A stretch of DNA of 64,000 nt, from assembly GCA_002839765.1 (NCBI GenBank), contig PGYR01000008.1, positions 1-64,000 of the forward strand, read 5' to 3'. A model generated the notes under the pieces. That model searched no databases. It was not told the DNA's origin and saw only the letters and a list, made by a program, of their open reading frames with translations. The first letter of the stretch is position 1. Every line of letters begins with the position of its first letter. Shown piece after piece: positions 28,608 to 38,513 of this stretch. The translations under genes and the position numbers were made by a program. Origin of the DNA: Ignavibacteriae bacterium HGW-Ignavibacteriae-4. GTDB taxonomy: Bacteria; Bacteroidota; Ignavibacteria; Kapaibacteriales; UBA2268.

Positions 28608-29597
28608 ATGAAAGAAGTTCAGTTTCTAAATAATAATTCAGATAAATGGAAAAAATTTGAATCACAACTATCTCGCAAATCTGACCCAAAGAGCGATGAG
28701 AACTCTGATACTTTCATAGAAATACTAGACGATTTATCTTACGCTAAGACCTATTTTCCCAAAGGGAAAACGCATCATTACCTAAACTCAATATCAGCAA
28801 GAGTACAACAAAAGATATATAAAAACAACAAGGAAACTTGGAAAGGAATAGTCGAATTTTGGAAACGAGATTTGCCTTTGATCTACTCATCTGTTCAGAA
28901 AGAATTGCTGATTTCACTTTTGATTATGGTCTTTGGGGTTGGAATTGGGTTTATATCTTCATTGAATGATGATACTTTTGTTCGGCTTATACTTGGTGAT
29001 GGTTACGTTAATATGACTGAAAATTTTATTGAGGATGGAAATCCTATGGCTGTGTATGAGAAAAGCAGACAAAGTGATATGTTCTTCGGCATTACATTCA
29101 ATAATATAATGGTGTCGTTTTATGCTTTTATTCTTGGTATCTTTTTCTCTTTAGGTACGGCTTATATTATATTTTCGAATGCTATTATGTTGGGCTCATT
29201 CCACGCCTTCTTTTATCAGAAGGGAATGTTCTGGGAGACTTTTCTCACGATTTGGATACATGGTTCACTTGAAATATCTGCGATAGTTATAGCAGGTGCT
29301 GCTGGCTTTGTGTTAAGTAGGTCGTTTATGTTCCCTGGTACTTATAGTAGAAAAGAAGCATTCGTATCAGGTGGGAAGAAAGGAATAAGGATGATATCTG
29401 GATTGATACCCATATTTATAATGGCTGGGTTTCTAGAATCTTTCGTTACCCGATATCACGAAATGAGTATAATAATTAAATTGATTATAATAATAAGTTC
29501 TCTGTCTTACATAGCTTGGTTTTTTGTGATAAACCCAAGAAAGGTAAGAGCAAGAATAGATATTCAAGAAATTATAGAAACTAATAACTTAATATAG
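28608..29597 (+). CDS. Stage II sporulation protein M (SpoIIM) family membrane protein
   Basis: NNIMVSFYAFILGIFFSLGTAYIIFSNAIMLGSFHAFFYQKG...WIHGSLEISAIVIAGAAGFVLSRSFMFPGTYSR. Confidence 0.9.
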   Translation: MKEVQFLNNNSDKWKKFESQLSRKSDPKSDENSDTFIEILDDLSYAKTYFPKGKTHHYLNSISARVQQKIYKNNKETWKGIVEFWKRDLPLIYSSVQKELLISLLIMVFGVGIGFISSLNDDTFVRLILGDGYVNMTENFIEDGNPMAVYEKSRQSDMFFGITFNNIMVSFYAFILGIFFSLGTAYIIFSNAIMLGSFHAFFYQKGMFWETFLTIWIHGSLEISAIVIAGAAGFVLSRSFMFPGTYSRKEAFVSGGKKGIRMISGLIPIFIMAGFLESFVTRYHEMSIIIKLIIIISSLSYIAWFFVINPRKVRARIDIQEIIETNNLI

Positions 29598-29609
29598 GAC
29601 TAAAGTAAT

Positions 29610-30464
29610 ATGGAAAATTTTGGCAGAATTAATTTCAAGCAGGAGAGAGATTTCTCTAGCTTACTGAACGCTACCTTTGAGTTTCTAAAGCAAGAATTCA
29701 AACCATTGTTGAAGCTTTTGCTAATTAGATTAGCTCCATTTCTTATTCTTATTGGTGTCTTTAGTGCTTTGAGTATGGATAATATTGCAAATAATATGGG
29801 CTCTAATCCATTTGCTATATTCTCTTTCTATTACATTGCACAAATGCTACTCACTGTATTTGCTATGGTTTACCTGCAATCATTAACCCTCCACTATATC
29901 AAGCATTATAATTCTGACTCAATGGAATCTAGAGAAGAATATGTGAAGAACAATGCGTTGTCAAAAGTAATTGAATTGATTGGAGTAAATATTGGTTATG
30001 GTTTCCTCGTTGGATTAGCTACACTTTTATTTATAATTCCAGGTATTTATGTATTTGTTATATTCTCATTAGTATATGTGATAACAGTGTTAGGGGATGG
30101 AGAACCGGGTGTATTTAAAAAGTCATCCACTCTAATTAAAAATCATTGGTGGGAGACATTTGGTGGTCTTATTGTTGTTTTCATAGTATATTATATAATA
30201 ACTTTAATTTTCGCTCTTCCAAATTCAATGATATTTTTATTTGATGCTTTTACAGGTGCTTATGATGGAGCTATTTCAACTAGTAATAATATAGTTTTAG
30301 ACATAATACTCAATATAATTGCTGCATTTGGCATACTATCAGCAATCATAATGTATATTTATCTTTCTTTCAATTATTATAGTTTGATGGAGCAAAAAGA
30401 AGCTACAGGATTGTTGGATCAGATTGATCAAATGGAGCAAGATCTTTCTGAGGATAATGCCTAA
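29610..30464 (+). CDS. Multi-pass membrane protein in the SpoIIM/MoxR/DUF58 operon
   Basis: Several hydrophobic helices; position in operon. Confidence 0.65.
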   Translation: MENFGRINFKQERDFSSLLNATFEFLKQEFKPLLKLLLIRLAPFLILIGVFSALSMDNIANNMGSNPFAIFSFYYIAQMLLTVFAMVYLQSLTLHYIKHYNSDSMESREEYVKNNALSKVIELIGVNIGYGFLVGLATLLFIIPGIYVFVIFSLVYVITVLGDGEPGVFKKSSTLIKNHWWETFGGLIVVFIVYYIITLIFALPNSMIFLFDAFTGAYDGAISTSNNIVLDIILNIIAAFGILSAIIMYIYLSFNYYSLMEQKEATGLLDQIDQMEQDLSEDNA

Positions 30465-31239
30465 ACTTATATTATATATACTGATATTCACTTTTTCGAC
30501 GTATTTGCATAGCGAAGAAGATACTACCTCAATTGATTCAGTTGAGATGATATATCTAGATACAGCTAATATTGAGATTGACTCTGCATTAACAATCAAT
30601 TATGATACGACTGATGTTGAAGTTCTATCTATTCCACAAGTAAAAATTGACTCTCTGAAAGCTACAGGTGATTACATATACCTAACTGATGAAGAAAGAG
30701 AGAATATGGGTCTATGGGATTGGCTGAAAATGAAGTTTCTGCAATGGTTCTACGGTATATTTAATACAATAGGTGAATATGGCTTATTGGATTTACTTGG
30801 TTTGATTTTTGGTGTTATAGTTATTGGGTTTATCATATTTAAAATTGCAAATCGAGGACTCAGTTTTGGATTTGTTGGTTCTGGTGAAGAAAGGTCAGAT
30901 GGCAATTTGGTAGTTTCTATAAAGAAAGATGAATTCGATAAGTTGATAGAAACGGCTAGAAACAATGGTAATAGGAACGAAATAATACGACTTTCTTTCT
31001 TGAAAATAATATCAGAACTCAACAACAAGAACATAATAAAATATTCGGAAGATAAAACCAATAGAGACTATTACTACGAGATAAGTGATGAGAATATAAA
31101 GTCTCAGTTCAAAAAAGTATCAAATATATTTGACTATACATTCTATGGTGAATTTGAAATAACGGATTCACATCTTAATCAATATGAACCAATCTTTCTT
31201 AACTTGTATAACTCTCTTCCGAAAGGAGTTATCAAGTGA
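30457..31239 (+). CDS. DUF4129-like membrane protein
   Basis: MPKLILYILIFTFS signal/TM start; C-terminal NKNIIKYSEDKTNRDYYYEI...FDYTFYGEFEIT characteristic of DUF4129. ORF-track start at 30424 is probably too early. Confidence 0.7.
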   Translation: MPKLILYILIFTFSTYLHSEEDTTSIDSVEMIYLDTANIEIDSALTINYDTTDVEVLSIPQVKIDSLKATGDYIYLTDEERENMGLWDWLKMKFLQWFYGIFNTIGEYGLLDLLGLIFGVIVIGFIIFKIANRGLSFGFVGSGEERSDGNLVVSIKKDEFDKLIETARNNGNRNEIIRLSFLKIISELNNKNIIKYSEDKTNRDYYYEISDENIKSQFKKVSNIFDYTFYGEFEITDSHLNQYEPIFLNLYNSLPKGVIK

Positions 31240-32426
31240 AAAAGAATAAGAATATATTAGTTTTCGTATTGATTCTAGTTGTTATATTTTTGATTGAGGT
31301 ATCGAATAGAGATATGACGGATTGGACTGCTACTTTCAACAAAGAAGACAAAATTCCTTTTGGAACTAAGGTTTTAGATGAGCTTTTACCCGAGTTATTC
31401 AGTAATAGTAAAATCACATATAATGACGTAAGTTTATATGAATTATTAGATACTAATAAGACTAATCAAACATTAATTATCGCGTATGATAATTTGTACG
31501 GAAGAGCTAAAGTAAATATTGACTTTAAAAGTTTGGAAAGACTAATAGCTTGGGTAAACAATGGAAATACCGCCTTTCTCAATATATGTGGACAGGTAGA
31601 GTTTGACACATTAAACTTAGGTATTAGTACGACTTATGTTTTTAACGAGACTAACAAAAAGAATATAAATTTTTATAATGAAAAACTTCAGTTTGATAAG
31701 GATTTGAAATTAGACAAAGGTTCATATTCTTCTTACTTCTCTACAATTGATACAAGTAATGTAGAATTAATTGCTCATTATGATAACCAGGCTCGTTTTA
31801 TCAAACAGAAAATTGGAAAAGGCAATATTTATATATCGACAATTCCTTATGCTTTCACTAACTATAATTTACTTTACGGAAGTCCGGAGTTAGCTATCAA
31901 AATGCTATCGTATTTACCGAAAGACAATGATATAATAGTTGATGAATATTATAAAATTGGTTCAGATAAATCAAGCCACCACTTACGATATATACTATCG
32001 CAAAAGTCACTCAAATGGGGTTATTATACTCTCTTGATGACAGTATTCTTCGCAATAGTTATCAATCTAAAAAGAAAGCAGAAAGCTATACCAGTCATTA
32101 GAAAGAAGAAGAACTCTTCTCTGGAATTTATTAAAACTATAAGTAATCTATACTTAGAAGAAAATGATAATAAGTTCATAGCAGACAAGAAAATAAAGCA
32201 TTTTAGAAATTATCTTAGACAGAAGCTAAATCTAAAAGCAAATTCTTTTGAAATAGATATTATGGAATATATAGCAAAAAGAACTGGCGTTGATGTAGAG
32301 CTTTTAGAGGAAATATTCAGACGAATAAGAGCAGTAGAAATAACAAATGATGTCAGTTTTCAGCAATTAGAACAACTAAATTCATGTATTGATAAATTTT
32401 ATTTGAAGGTAAGAAATGGAAAATGA
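31236..32426 (+). CDS. DUF4350 domain-containing protein
   Basis: N-terminal TM, GTKVLDELLPELF, LERLIAWVNNGNTAFLN, GKGNIYISTIPYAFTNYNLL; operon position between DUF4129 and MoxR. Confidence 0.75.
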   Translation: MKKNKNILVFVLILVVIFLIEVSNRDMTDWTATFNKEDKIPFGTKVLDELLPELFSNSKITYNDVSLYELLDTNKTNQTLIIAYDNLYGRAKVNIDFKSLERLIAWVNNGNTAFLNICGQVEFDTLNLGISTTYVFNETNKKNINFYNEKLQFDKDLKLDKGSYSSYFSTIDTSNVELIAHYDNQARFIKQKIGKGNIYISTIPYAFTNYNLLYGSPELAIKMLSYLPKDNDIIVDEYYKIGSDKSSHHLRYILSQKSLKWGYYTLLMTVFFAIVINLKRKQKAIPVIRKKKNSSLEFIKTISNLYLEENDNKFIADKKIKHFRNYLRQKLNLKANSFEIDIMEYIAKRTGVDVELLEEIFRRIRAVEITNDVSFQQLEQLNSCIDKFYLKVRNGK

Positions 32427-33399
32427 GAATATGGAATTTCAATCAAGAGTTGATTTGACTAAGATACAATCGAAAGTCGAATTGATAAAAAAAGAAATAT
32501 CGAAATCGCTAATTGGTCAAGAACAGATGGTGGAGCTAATACTCACTGCTATTCTAACTGGTGGGCACGTACTAATAGAAGGTGTACCAGGAGTAGCTAA
32601 GACATTGACCGCTAAGCTAGTATCTAAAGTAATCAATGCTGATTATGGTAGGATTCAATTTACTCCTGATCTTATGCCTTCTGACATATTAGGAACATCA
32701 ATTTACAATCCTAAATTAGGTGAATTTGAGTTCAAGAAAGGCCCTATCTTCAAAAATCTAGTCCTGATAGATGAGATTAATCGTGCCCCTGCTAAAACGC
32801 AGTCGGCTCTTTTTGAAGTTATGGAAGAACAGCAAATCTCAATGGACGGTGTGAAATACACTCTAACACCTCCTTTCTTTGTTATGGCGACTCAAAATCC
32901 AGTAGAACACGAAGGTACATATAGATTGCCAGAAGCACAGCTCGACAGATTCCTATTTAAGATAAATGTTGATTATCCGAGCATGGAAAATGAACTAAAC
33001 ATTCTGAAAAACAAATCACAGAATAAGTTTGATAATCCGATGACAGCTGTTAATCAGGTAATTAGCTCACAAGAAATAGAAGAGTTCAAAGCACTATTAG
33101 ATGATGTTGTTGTAGATGATGTGATCTATAAATACATTGTAGAGATTATTCAATTATCTAGAAATTTCCATTCTGTGTATTTAGGAGCTTCTCCTAGAGC
33201 TGGTATTATGCTTTTACGTTCGGCGCAGGCCTTTGCTATACTCAATGGGCGTGATTTTGTTACTCCTGAAGATATACAAACTCTATGTGTGCCGTTACTT
33301 TCGCATAGATTAATACTTACTCCTGAGAAAGAAATGGAAGGTATAACAACAGCTGATGTAATCAAAGATTTACTGCACGCGGTAGAGGTACCTAGATGA
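32416..33399 (+). CDS. MoxR family AAA+ ATPase
   Basis: HVLIEGVPGVAKTLTAKL, DEINRAPAKTQSALFEVMEEQQ, ATQNPVEHEGTYRLPEAQLDRFLF. Confidence 0.96.
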   Translation: MENENMEFQSRVDLTKIQSKVELIKKEISKSLIGQEQMVELILTAILTGGHVLIEGVPGVAKTLTAKLVSKVINADYGRIQFTPDLMPSDILGTSIYNPKLGEFEFKKGPIFKNLVLIDEINRAPAKTQSALFEVMEEQQISMDGVKYTLTPPFFVMATQNPVEHEGTYRLPEAQLDRFLFKINVDYPSMENELNILKNKSQNKFDNPMTAVNQVISSQEIEEFKALLDDVVVDDVIYKYIVEIIQLSRNFHSVYLGASPRAGIMLLRSAQAFAILNGRDFVTPEDIQTLCVPLLSHRLILTPEKEMEGITTADVIKDLLHAVEVPR

Positions 33400-34730
33400 T
33401 AAAGCTGTATAAATCTTTATTTCTAAATAAACGATTTTATATACTTATCTCAATTATTACTGCTCTTTTCTTTATAGGGCAGTACATTGGATTTCTGTTT
33501 TATGTTGCGTTAAGTATGCTTATACTGTTCGTAGGTGCTGTACTTTATGATATTATCCTTCTCTATGTTAACAAGAATAGGTTAGAGGTGAGTCGCGAAC
33601 TGGGGGGCAGACTGTCAAATGGTGACGACAATCCAATAATCATAAAAGTAAGAAACAACGCTGACCAAAATTTTGATTGTATAATCATAGATGAGATTCC
33701 TGAGCAATTTCAGATGAGGGAAAATGAAATTAATTTTCAGATTGCTTCTAAAGAATCATTGACTCTGACTTATCTATTGCGACCAACAGAGCGAGGGGAA
33801 TACAAGTTCTCTAATATTAACCTTTTCATTTCTTCAAAAGTTGGATTAGTACAATGTAAGATTGTATTCCAAGCCGAGCAGAGCGTTGTAGTACTCCCAT
33901 CGTTCTTACAATTGAAGAAGTTTGCTTTTCTAGCTATATCAAATAGATTAGATGAATATGGAGTAAAGAAAATAAGAAAAAGAGGTCGCTCACTAGAATT
34001 TGAACAGATTAAAGAATACACGACTGGTGACGATTATAGAGCGATTAACTGGAAGGCATCTGCTAAGCGAAGTAACCTCATGATAAATCAATATCAAGAC
34101 GAACGATCGCAAAACATAATCAATATAATAGACAAAGGCAGGAATATGGAAATGCCATTCGAAGGTATGTCGCTGATGGATTATGCCATTAACTCATCAT
34201 TGATTTTGTCTAATATTGCGGTTCAAAAACACGACAATGCTGGGCTAATTACATTCTCAAAAGAAATAGATACTATTCAACTACCAAGCAAGAAAAAAAC
34301 TCAGATTTCGAATTTACAACATAGTTTATATACTCAGAAAACAGATTTTCAAGAGCCAAATTATGAGAAGCTATTTCTTGCTTTGAGGCATTATATAAAG
34401 CAACGTAGTTTGTTATTGATATATACTAACTTCGAGACAGTTTCGAATATGAAACGAAATCTGAAATATATACAAGCAATTGCTAAGTACCATGTAGTAG
34501 TGGTTATAATCTTTGAGAATACTGAAATATCAAGAATATTGACGGAGAAAGCTGAATCTAAGAGTGAGATATACCGCAAAGTAACAGCAGAAAAGTATGC
34601 TCAAGAGAAAGCAAATATTGTTGAGCTTTTCAACTCAATGGGCATACATACGGTTTTAACTAAGCCAAACGACCTAACCGTAAATACTATAAACAAGTAT
34701 TTAGAGATTAAATCTAAGCGATTAGTTTAA
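33396..34730 (+). CDS. DUF58 domain-containing protein
   Basis: RGRSLEFEQIKEYTTGDDYRAINWKASAKRSNLMINQYQDERSQ. Confidence 0.93.
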   Translation: MIKLYKSLFLNKRFYILISIITALFFIGQYIGFLFYVALSMLILFVGAVLYDIILLYVNKNRLEVSRELGGRLSNGDDNPIIIKVRNNADQNFDCIIIDEIPEQFQMRENEINFQIASKESLTLTYLLRPTERGEYKFSNINLFISSKVGLVQCKIVFQAEQSVVVLPSFLQLKKFAFLAISNRLDEYGVKKIRKRGRSLEFEQIKEYTTGDDYRAINWKASAKRSNLMINQYQDERSQNIINIIDKGRNMEMPFEGMSLMDYAINSSLILSNIAVQKHDNAGLITFSKEIDTIQLPSKKKTQISNLQHSLYTQKTDFQEPNYEKLFLALRHYIKQRSLLLIYTNFETVSNMKRNLKYIQAIAKYHVVVVIIFENTEISRILTEKAESKSEIYRKVTAEKYAQEKANIVELFNSMGIHTVLTKPNDLTVNTINKYLEIKSKRLV

Positions 34731-34764
34731 ATATAAGATAAGTTATAGAGTAATCTTTTATTAT

Positions 34765-35682
34765 TTACGCTTCTACTGACTCTTGAGATTTGCTCCATTC
34801 TGCAATTGCAGCTTTCACTTTTTCCAAGTACCATTGTGGAGTAGATGTAGCGCCAGTTATACCAACTATATTACAACCTTCAAACCAGTCCCATTCAATT
34901 TCTTCTACATCTTCTATATAGTGCATATTCTCATTGAATTGCTTCATGTGCTTGAATAAACTCTTACCATTCGATGAGTTACGACCAGCTACGAAGATTA
35001 CTATGTCATTGTCTTTTGCAAATTGTACTACTTCTTCGTCTCTTCCCCAAACTTCTTTACAAAGTGAGTTCTTGAATTGAAAATGATCTTTGGTGTCTCC
35101 ACCTTCGACGAAGTTTCGGACTTTACTTTCTATCACATCACGAATTTTGTGATATACGTATTTTTCCATTGTAGTTTGTGAGAACAGTACTGTTGGCTTA
35201 GTAAAGTCAACTTTCTCCAAAGCTTCTTCTTCAGTTAGGATTATAACGCAATTATCATTTACCATACCACGCAATCCGATTACTTCCGCGTGATTCGGCT
35301 TTCCGTATATTACTACTTGATAACCCTTGTCATAGTATCTCTTTACTCGGTTTTGTAAACCAGTAACAAGAGGGCAAGTTGCATCTACTAACCTTACTCC
35401 CAAATCTTCTGCCATTTGAAATGTAGCAGGCGGCTCACCGTGTGCTCTGATAAGTACAGTTGCCTTTTCGTCAGTTTTTGCTAACTGCTCTATACCCAAG
35501 TGGTCTATTGTTTTTAGACCTTTAGCAGCTAATCTTTCTATTTCTTTTGGGTTATGGATAATATCACCTAAGACATAAACCGTCTCATTCTCAGTAGCTG
35601 CAGCTAATGTTTTCTCTGTGATATCTATTGTTCTTACTACGCCCCAGCAAAATCCAGCTGAGTTATCTATTTTTATTTGCAT
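34765..35682 (-). CDS. ispH: 4-hydroxy-3-methylbut-2-enyl diphosphate reductase
   Basis: SAGFCWGVVRTI, VLGDIIHNPKE, RAHGEPP, DATCPLV, GRNSSNGKSL, ITGATSTPQW. Confidence 0.95.
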   Translation of the reverse strand: MQIKIDNSAGFCWGVVRTIDITEKTLAAATENETVYVLGDIIHNPKEIERLAAKGLKTIDHLGIEQLAKTDEKATVLIRAHGEPPATFQMAEDLGVRLVDATCPLVTGLQNRVKRYYDKGYQVVIYGKPNHAEVIGLRGMVNDNCVIILTEEEALEKVDFTKPTVLFSQTTMEKYVYHKIRDVIESKVRNFVEGGDTKDHFQFKNSLCKEVWGRDEEVVQFAKDNDIVIFVAGRNSSNGKSLFKHMKQFNENMHYIEDVEEIEWDWFEGCNIVGITGATSTPQWYLEKVKAAIAEWSKSQESVEA

Positions 35683-35737
35683 TTTCGACCTAAGTTTTTT
35701 CTTTTTTGACGTAAAGCCAAGTTTTTCTATTGCAAAT

Positions 35738-36409
35738 TTATGAGTTAATTATCTTATTTGCTAAATCAATTACTAAATTTGTTTGTTCTTCAATAGTGAT
35801 ATTCGATGTATCAATTACTTGAGCATCATCTGCTTTTCTAAGTGGGCTAATCTCACGACTACTATCGAAATCATCTCTATCTGATATTAGCTTTGCTATT
35901 TCTTCGACGGTAACTTGCGAACCAGCGGCTATCAGTTCTTTTGTTCTACGTTCAGCCCTTGCTTCTATAGATGCGTGCATATACAGCTTCAAATCCGCGT
36001 TAGGGAATACGACAGTACCAATGTCACGTCCATCCATAACAACACCGCCTTGCTTGCCTAACTCACGTTGTTGGTCAACTAATTTCTCTCTGACTATACC
36101 AACAGCAGCTACAGGACTTGCTAATTTCGTAACTTCAGCTGTTCTTATTTCCTTGCTTACATCTTCACCATTGAGCAAAGTACGTTGACCCGACTCACTT
36201 GGTTCTAGTTCTATTTTGATATTACTCATTAGAGAGTCAAAATCGAATCCTTCTAGCTCTTTACCACTCCTGATGTATGCTAGAGTGGTAGCTCGGTACA
36301 TAGCACCAGTGTCTATGTATATATAATTCAATTTTTTTGCGACTTCTCTTGCAGTAGTTGTCTTACCTGACCCAGCTGGTCCATCTAGTGCGATTATTAT
36401 TTTTTTCAT
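35738..36409 (-). CDS. cmk: Cytidylate kinase
   Basis: IALDGPAGSGKTTTAREVAKKLNYIYIDTGAMYRA, VMDGRDIGTVVFPNADLKLYM. Confidence 0.96.
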   Translation of the reverse strand: MKKIIIALDGPAGSGKTTTAREVAKKLNYIYIDTGAMYRATTLAYIRSGKELEGFDFDSLMSNIKIELEPSESGQRTLLNGEDVSKEIRTAEVTKLASPVAAVGIVREKLVDQQRELGKQGGVVMDGRDIGTVVFPNADLKLYMHASIEARAERRTKELIAAGSQVTVEEIAKLISDRDDFDSSREISPLRKADDAQVIDTSNITIEEQTNLVIDLANKIINS

Positions 36410-37110
36410 CAGTTATATATCCTTTCCATCTCATTATAAAATTGATCTATGTCTAAAAAGTCCGTAATTAATGAATCTGCATTCTGCTCTTGAAAAGCAG
36501 GATAATCTTCAATCTTTGCTATTATAATTGCTTTCATATTATTGGTCTTTGCGGCTAGTAAATCACTGTTTGTATCGCCGATTATTACTGTGTTGTTGTT
36601 CGAGTAAATTGAATCACCAACTCGGTGATTTACTCTGTCCAAAGCGATAGGGGGGAGCAAGTTCCTATCCGAATTATCATTACCGAAAGCCCCATCAGTG
36701 AAATATCTATCTAGTTGATATGACGATAACTTCTGAAATGCATTTTTAATACTATTGCCAGTTACTAATGATAACTCATACTCGTCATTACTTTTGAGTG
36801 ATTCTAATAGCTTATCTATACCTGGAATAAGCTCTATAAACTCTGTCGTGCAGTACTGCTTGAATCTATCTAATTTTAAATTCCAAAAGTCTTCTACTTT
36901 CTGAGCTACTAATTCTCTGTCAAATCCAATTGCATCAGCCATCTGGTTAAGGATTTGCAAATCCGTATTACCAGAAAAACGAGGCATTTGTTCTATCGAA
37001 ATAGATTGCCCATATATATCAAAAAAAGTGTCAATGAAAATATTCTTTGACACTCCCATTTTCATGTTAAGTATAGTACCGTCTATATCAAAAAGTAGTA
37101 ATCTTTTCAT
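36409..37110 (-). CDS. HAD family hydrolase
   Basis: LLFDIDGTIL, LVTGNSIKNAFQKL, VIIGDTNSDLLAAK. Confidence 0.9.
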   Translation of the reverse strand: MKRLLLFDIDGTILNMKMGVSKNIFIDTFFDIYGQSISIEQMPRFSGNTDLQILNQMADAIGFDRELVAQKVEDFWNLKLDRFKQYCTTEFIELIPGIDKLLESLKSNDEYELSLVTGNSIKNAFQKLSSYQLDRYFTDGAFGNDNSDRNLLPPIALDRVNHRVGDSIYSNNNTVIIGDTNSDLLAAKTNNMKAIIIAKIEDYPAFQEQNADSLITDFLDIDQFYNEMERIYN

Positions 37111-37557
37111 TTAGAACGGAACATCGTCATCAAATTCTTCGCTCGAATCTTTATCATCAAAGCTATCATAGTTCGGAGAAGATTCACCAGCATGACTAGG
37201 GCCACTATTACCACCGCTACTCATAGCTGAATCAATTAGAATAATATTATTACCCAAAACTTCAGTTATATACTTAGTAGCGCCAGATTGATCTTCATAA
37301 GAGCGAGTTTTCAGCTTGCCTTCGATCATTACTTTGCTACCTTTTTTCAGATGCTTTTCTGCTGTATCTGCTCTGAAATCCCAAAGAACAACTCTATGCC
37401 AATCAGTCGTTTCTTGCCACTGGCCTGATTTGTCTTTGTAGTTTTCAGTAGTTGCAAGATTAAGTGTACATACTTTCTTGCCTTGGGGAGTTGTACGAAT
37501 TTCCGGGTCTCTACCCAAGTTACCCAATAGTGTTACTTGATTATAACTTCTTGCCAT
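37111..37557 (-). CDS. ssb: Single-stranded DNA-binding protein
   Basis: YNQVTLLGNLGRDPEIRTTPQGKKV...; acidic tail ending DDDVPF. Confidence 0.96.
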   Translation of the reverse strand: MARSYNQVTLLGNLGRDPEIRTTPQGKKVCTLNLATTENYKDKSGQWQETTDWHRVVLWDFRADTAEKHLKKGSKVMIEGKLKTRSYEDQSGATKYITEVLGNNIILIDSAMSSGGNSGPSHAGESSPNYDSFDDKDSSEEFDDDVPF

Positions 37558-37577
37558 GATTTATGTCCTAATTTATT

Positions 37578-38513
37578 TTAGAAATAATAGATTTGTGTAC
37601 CAATACCAATATAAGAATCTTTTTGATTAAAAAACATACCGTGCATAGATAATCCATCATAAAGATATACACCTACGAATATAGCTCTGTTTTTAGTAAA
37701 GTTATATAATATACCGGCTTGACCTGAATTTACACCATAATAAGTGTCGTCAAGCCCTTTGAGTGTGAAGTTATAACCAGCTTCTATACTAATATTATCA
37801 GTTAACCCCTTTCTATATTCTATACCTGATATCAGCTCAAAACTTTCAATATTTCTCGGAATTTTTGAGAAAATGTAATTAACACCAATATATGGTGAAA
37901 TGCTTGTATAATTGGTATAATAATCATGATCTACTTTATAAATGACTTCAAGAAATTCTCTACTATACACAAAAGGGGGGGTAATGAATTCATTATCTGT
38001 AGTATAACCATCTATAAGGTGTGATGATATATGTGCTAACCTAATTCTAAGTTTTTCAACCCCATTAAATATTCTTCCAAATATTGCATCTCCATAAAAA
38101 CTAAATGCCGAGTTAACACCAAAATAATAGTCTGTTGTTTCAACGGGAAATTTGAACCGACCTTCACTTCTCAGGCGAGTATAGGTCATCATATCTATAC
38201 CAAAAGTACCTTGCTTACTCAATTTGAATAAATCAAACGATGCACCTATATCCATTCGTAATCGTTCTTCGGAGGGTTGACCTATAAAACCAATTCTTGC
38301 CTCATAAGGATTCGCAATAAGAGGATTAAAATTTAATCGTGAAATTACATTAATTTTATTTTCTTCCCGTATTTCAGGGGCATAATATTGATTTCCCCAA
38401 CAACCAACAAATTGATTTCCTGAATCTAATGAATCCATTTCATTTTCTTGTGTACCATCTTGAGCAAAAGAAAAGCTTGCAGAAAGTATCAATATTGCGA
38501 TGACTATTCGCAT
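37578..38513 (-). CDS. DUF1207-like outer membrane protein
   Basis: NPLIANPYEARIGFI...IGASFDLFKLSKQGTFGIDMMTYTRL...LRIRLAHISSHLIDGY. Confidence 0.55.
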   Translation of the reverse strand: MRIVIAILILSASFSFAQDGTQENEMDSLDSGNQFVGCWGNQYYAPEIREENKINVISRLNFNPLIANPYEARIGFIGQPSEERLRMDIGASFDLFKLSKQGTFGIDMMTYTRLRSEGRFKFPVETTDYYFGVNSAFSFYGDAIFGRIFNGVEKLRIRLAHISSHLIDGYTTDNEFITPPFVYSREFLEVIYKVDHDYYTNYTSISPYIGVNYIFSKIPRNIESFELISGIEYRKGLTDNISIEAGYNFTLKGLDDTYYGVNSGQAGILYNFTKNRAIFVGVYLYDGLSMHGMFFNQKDSYIGIGTQIYYF

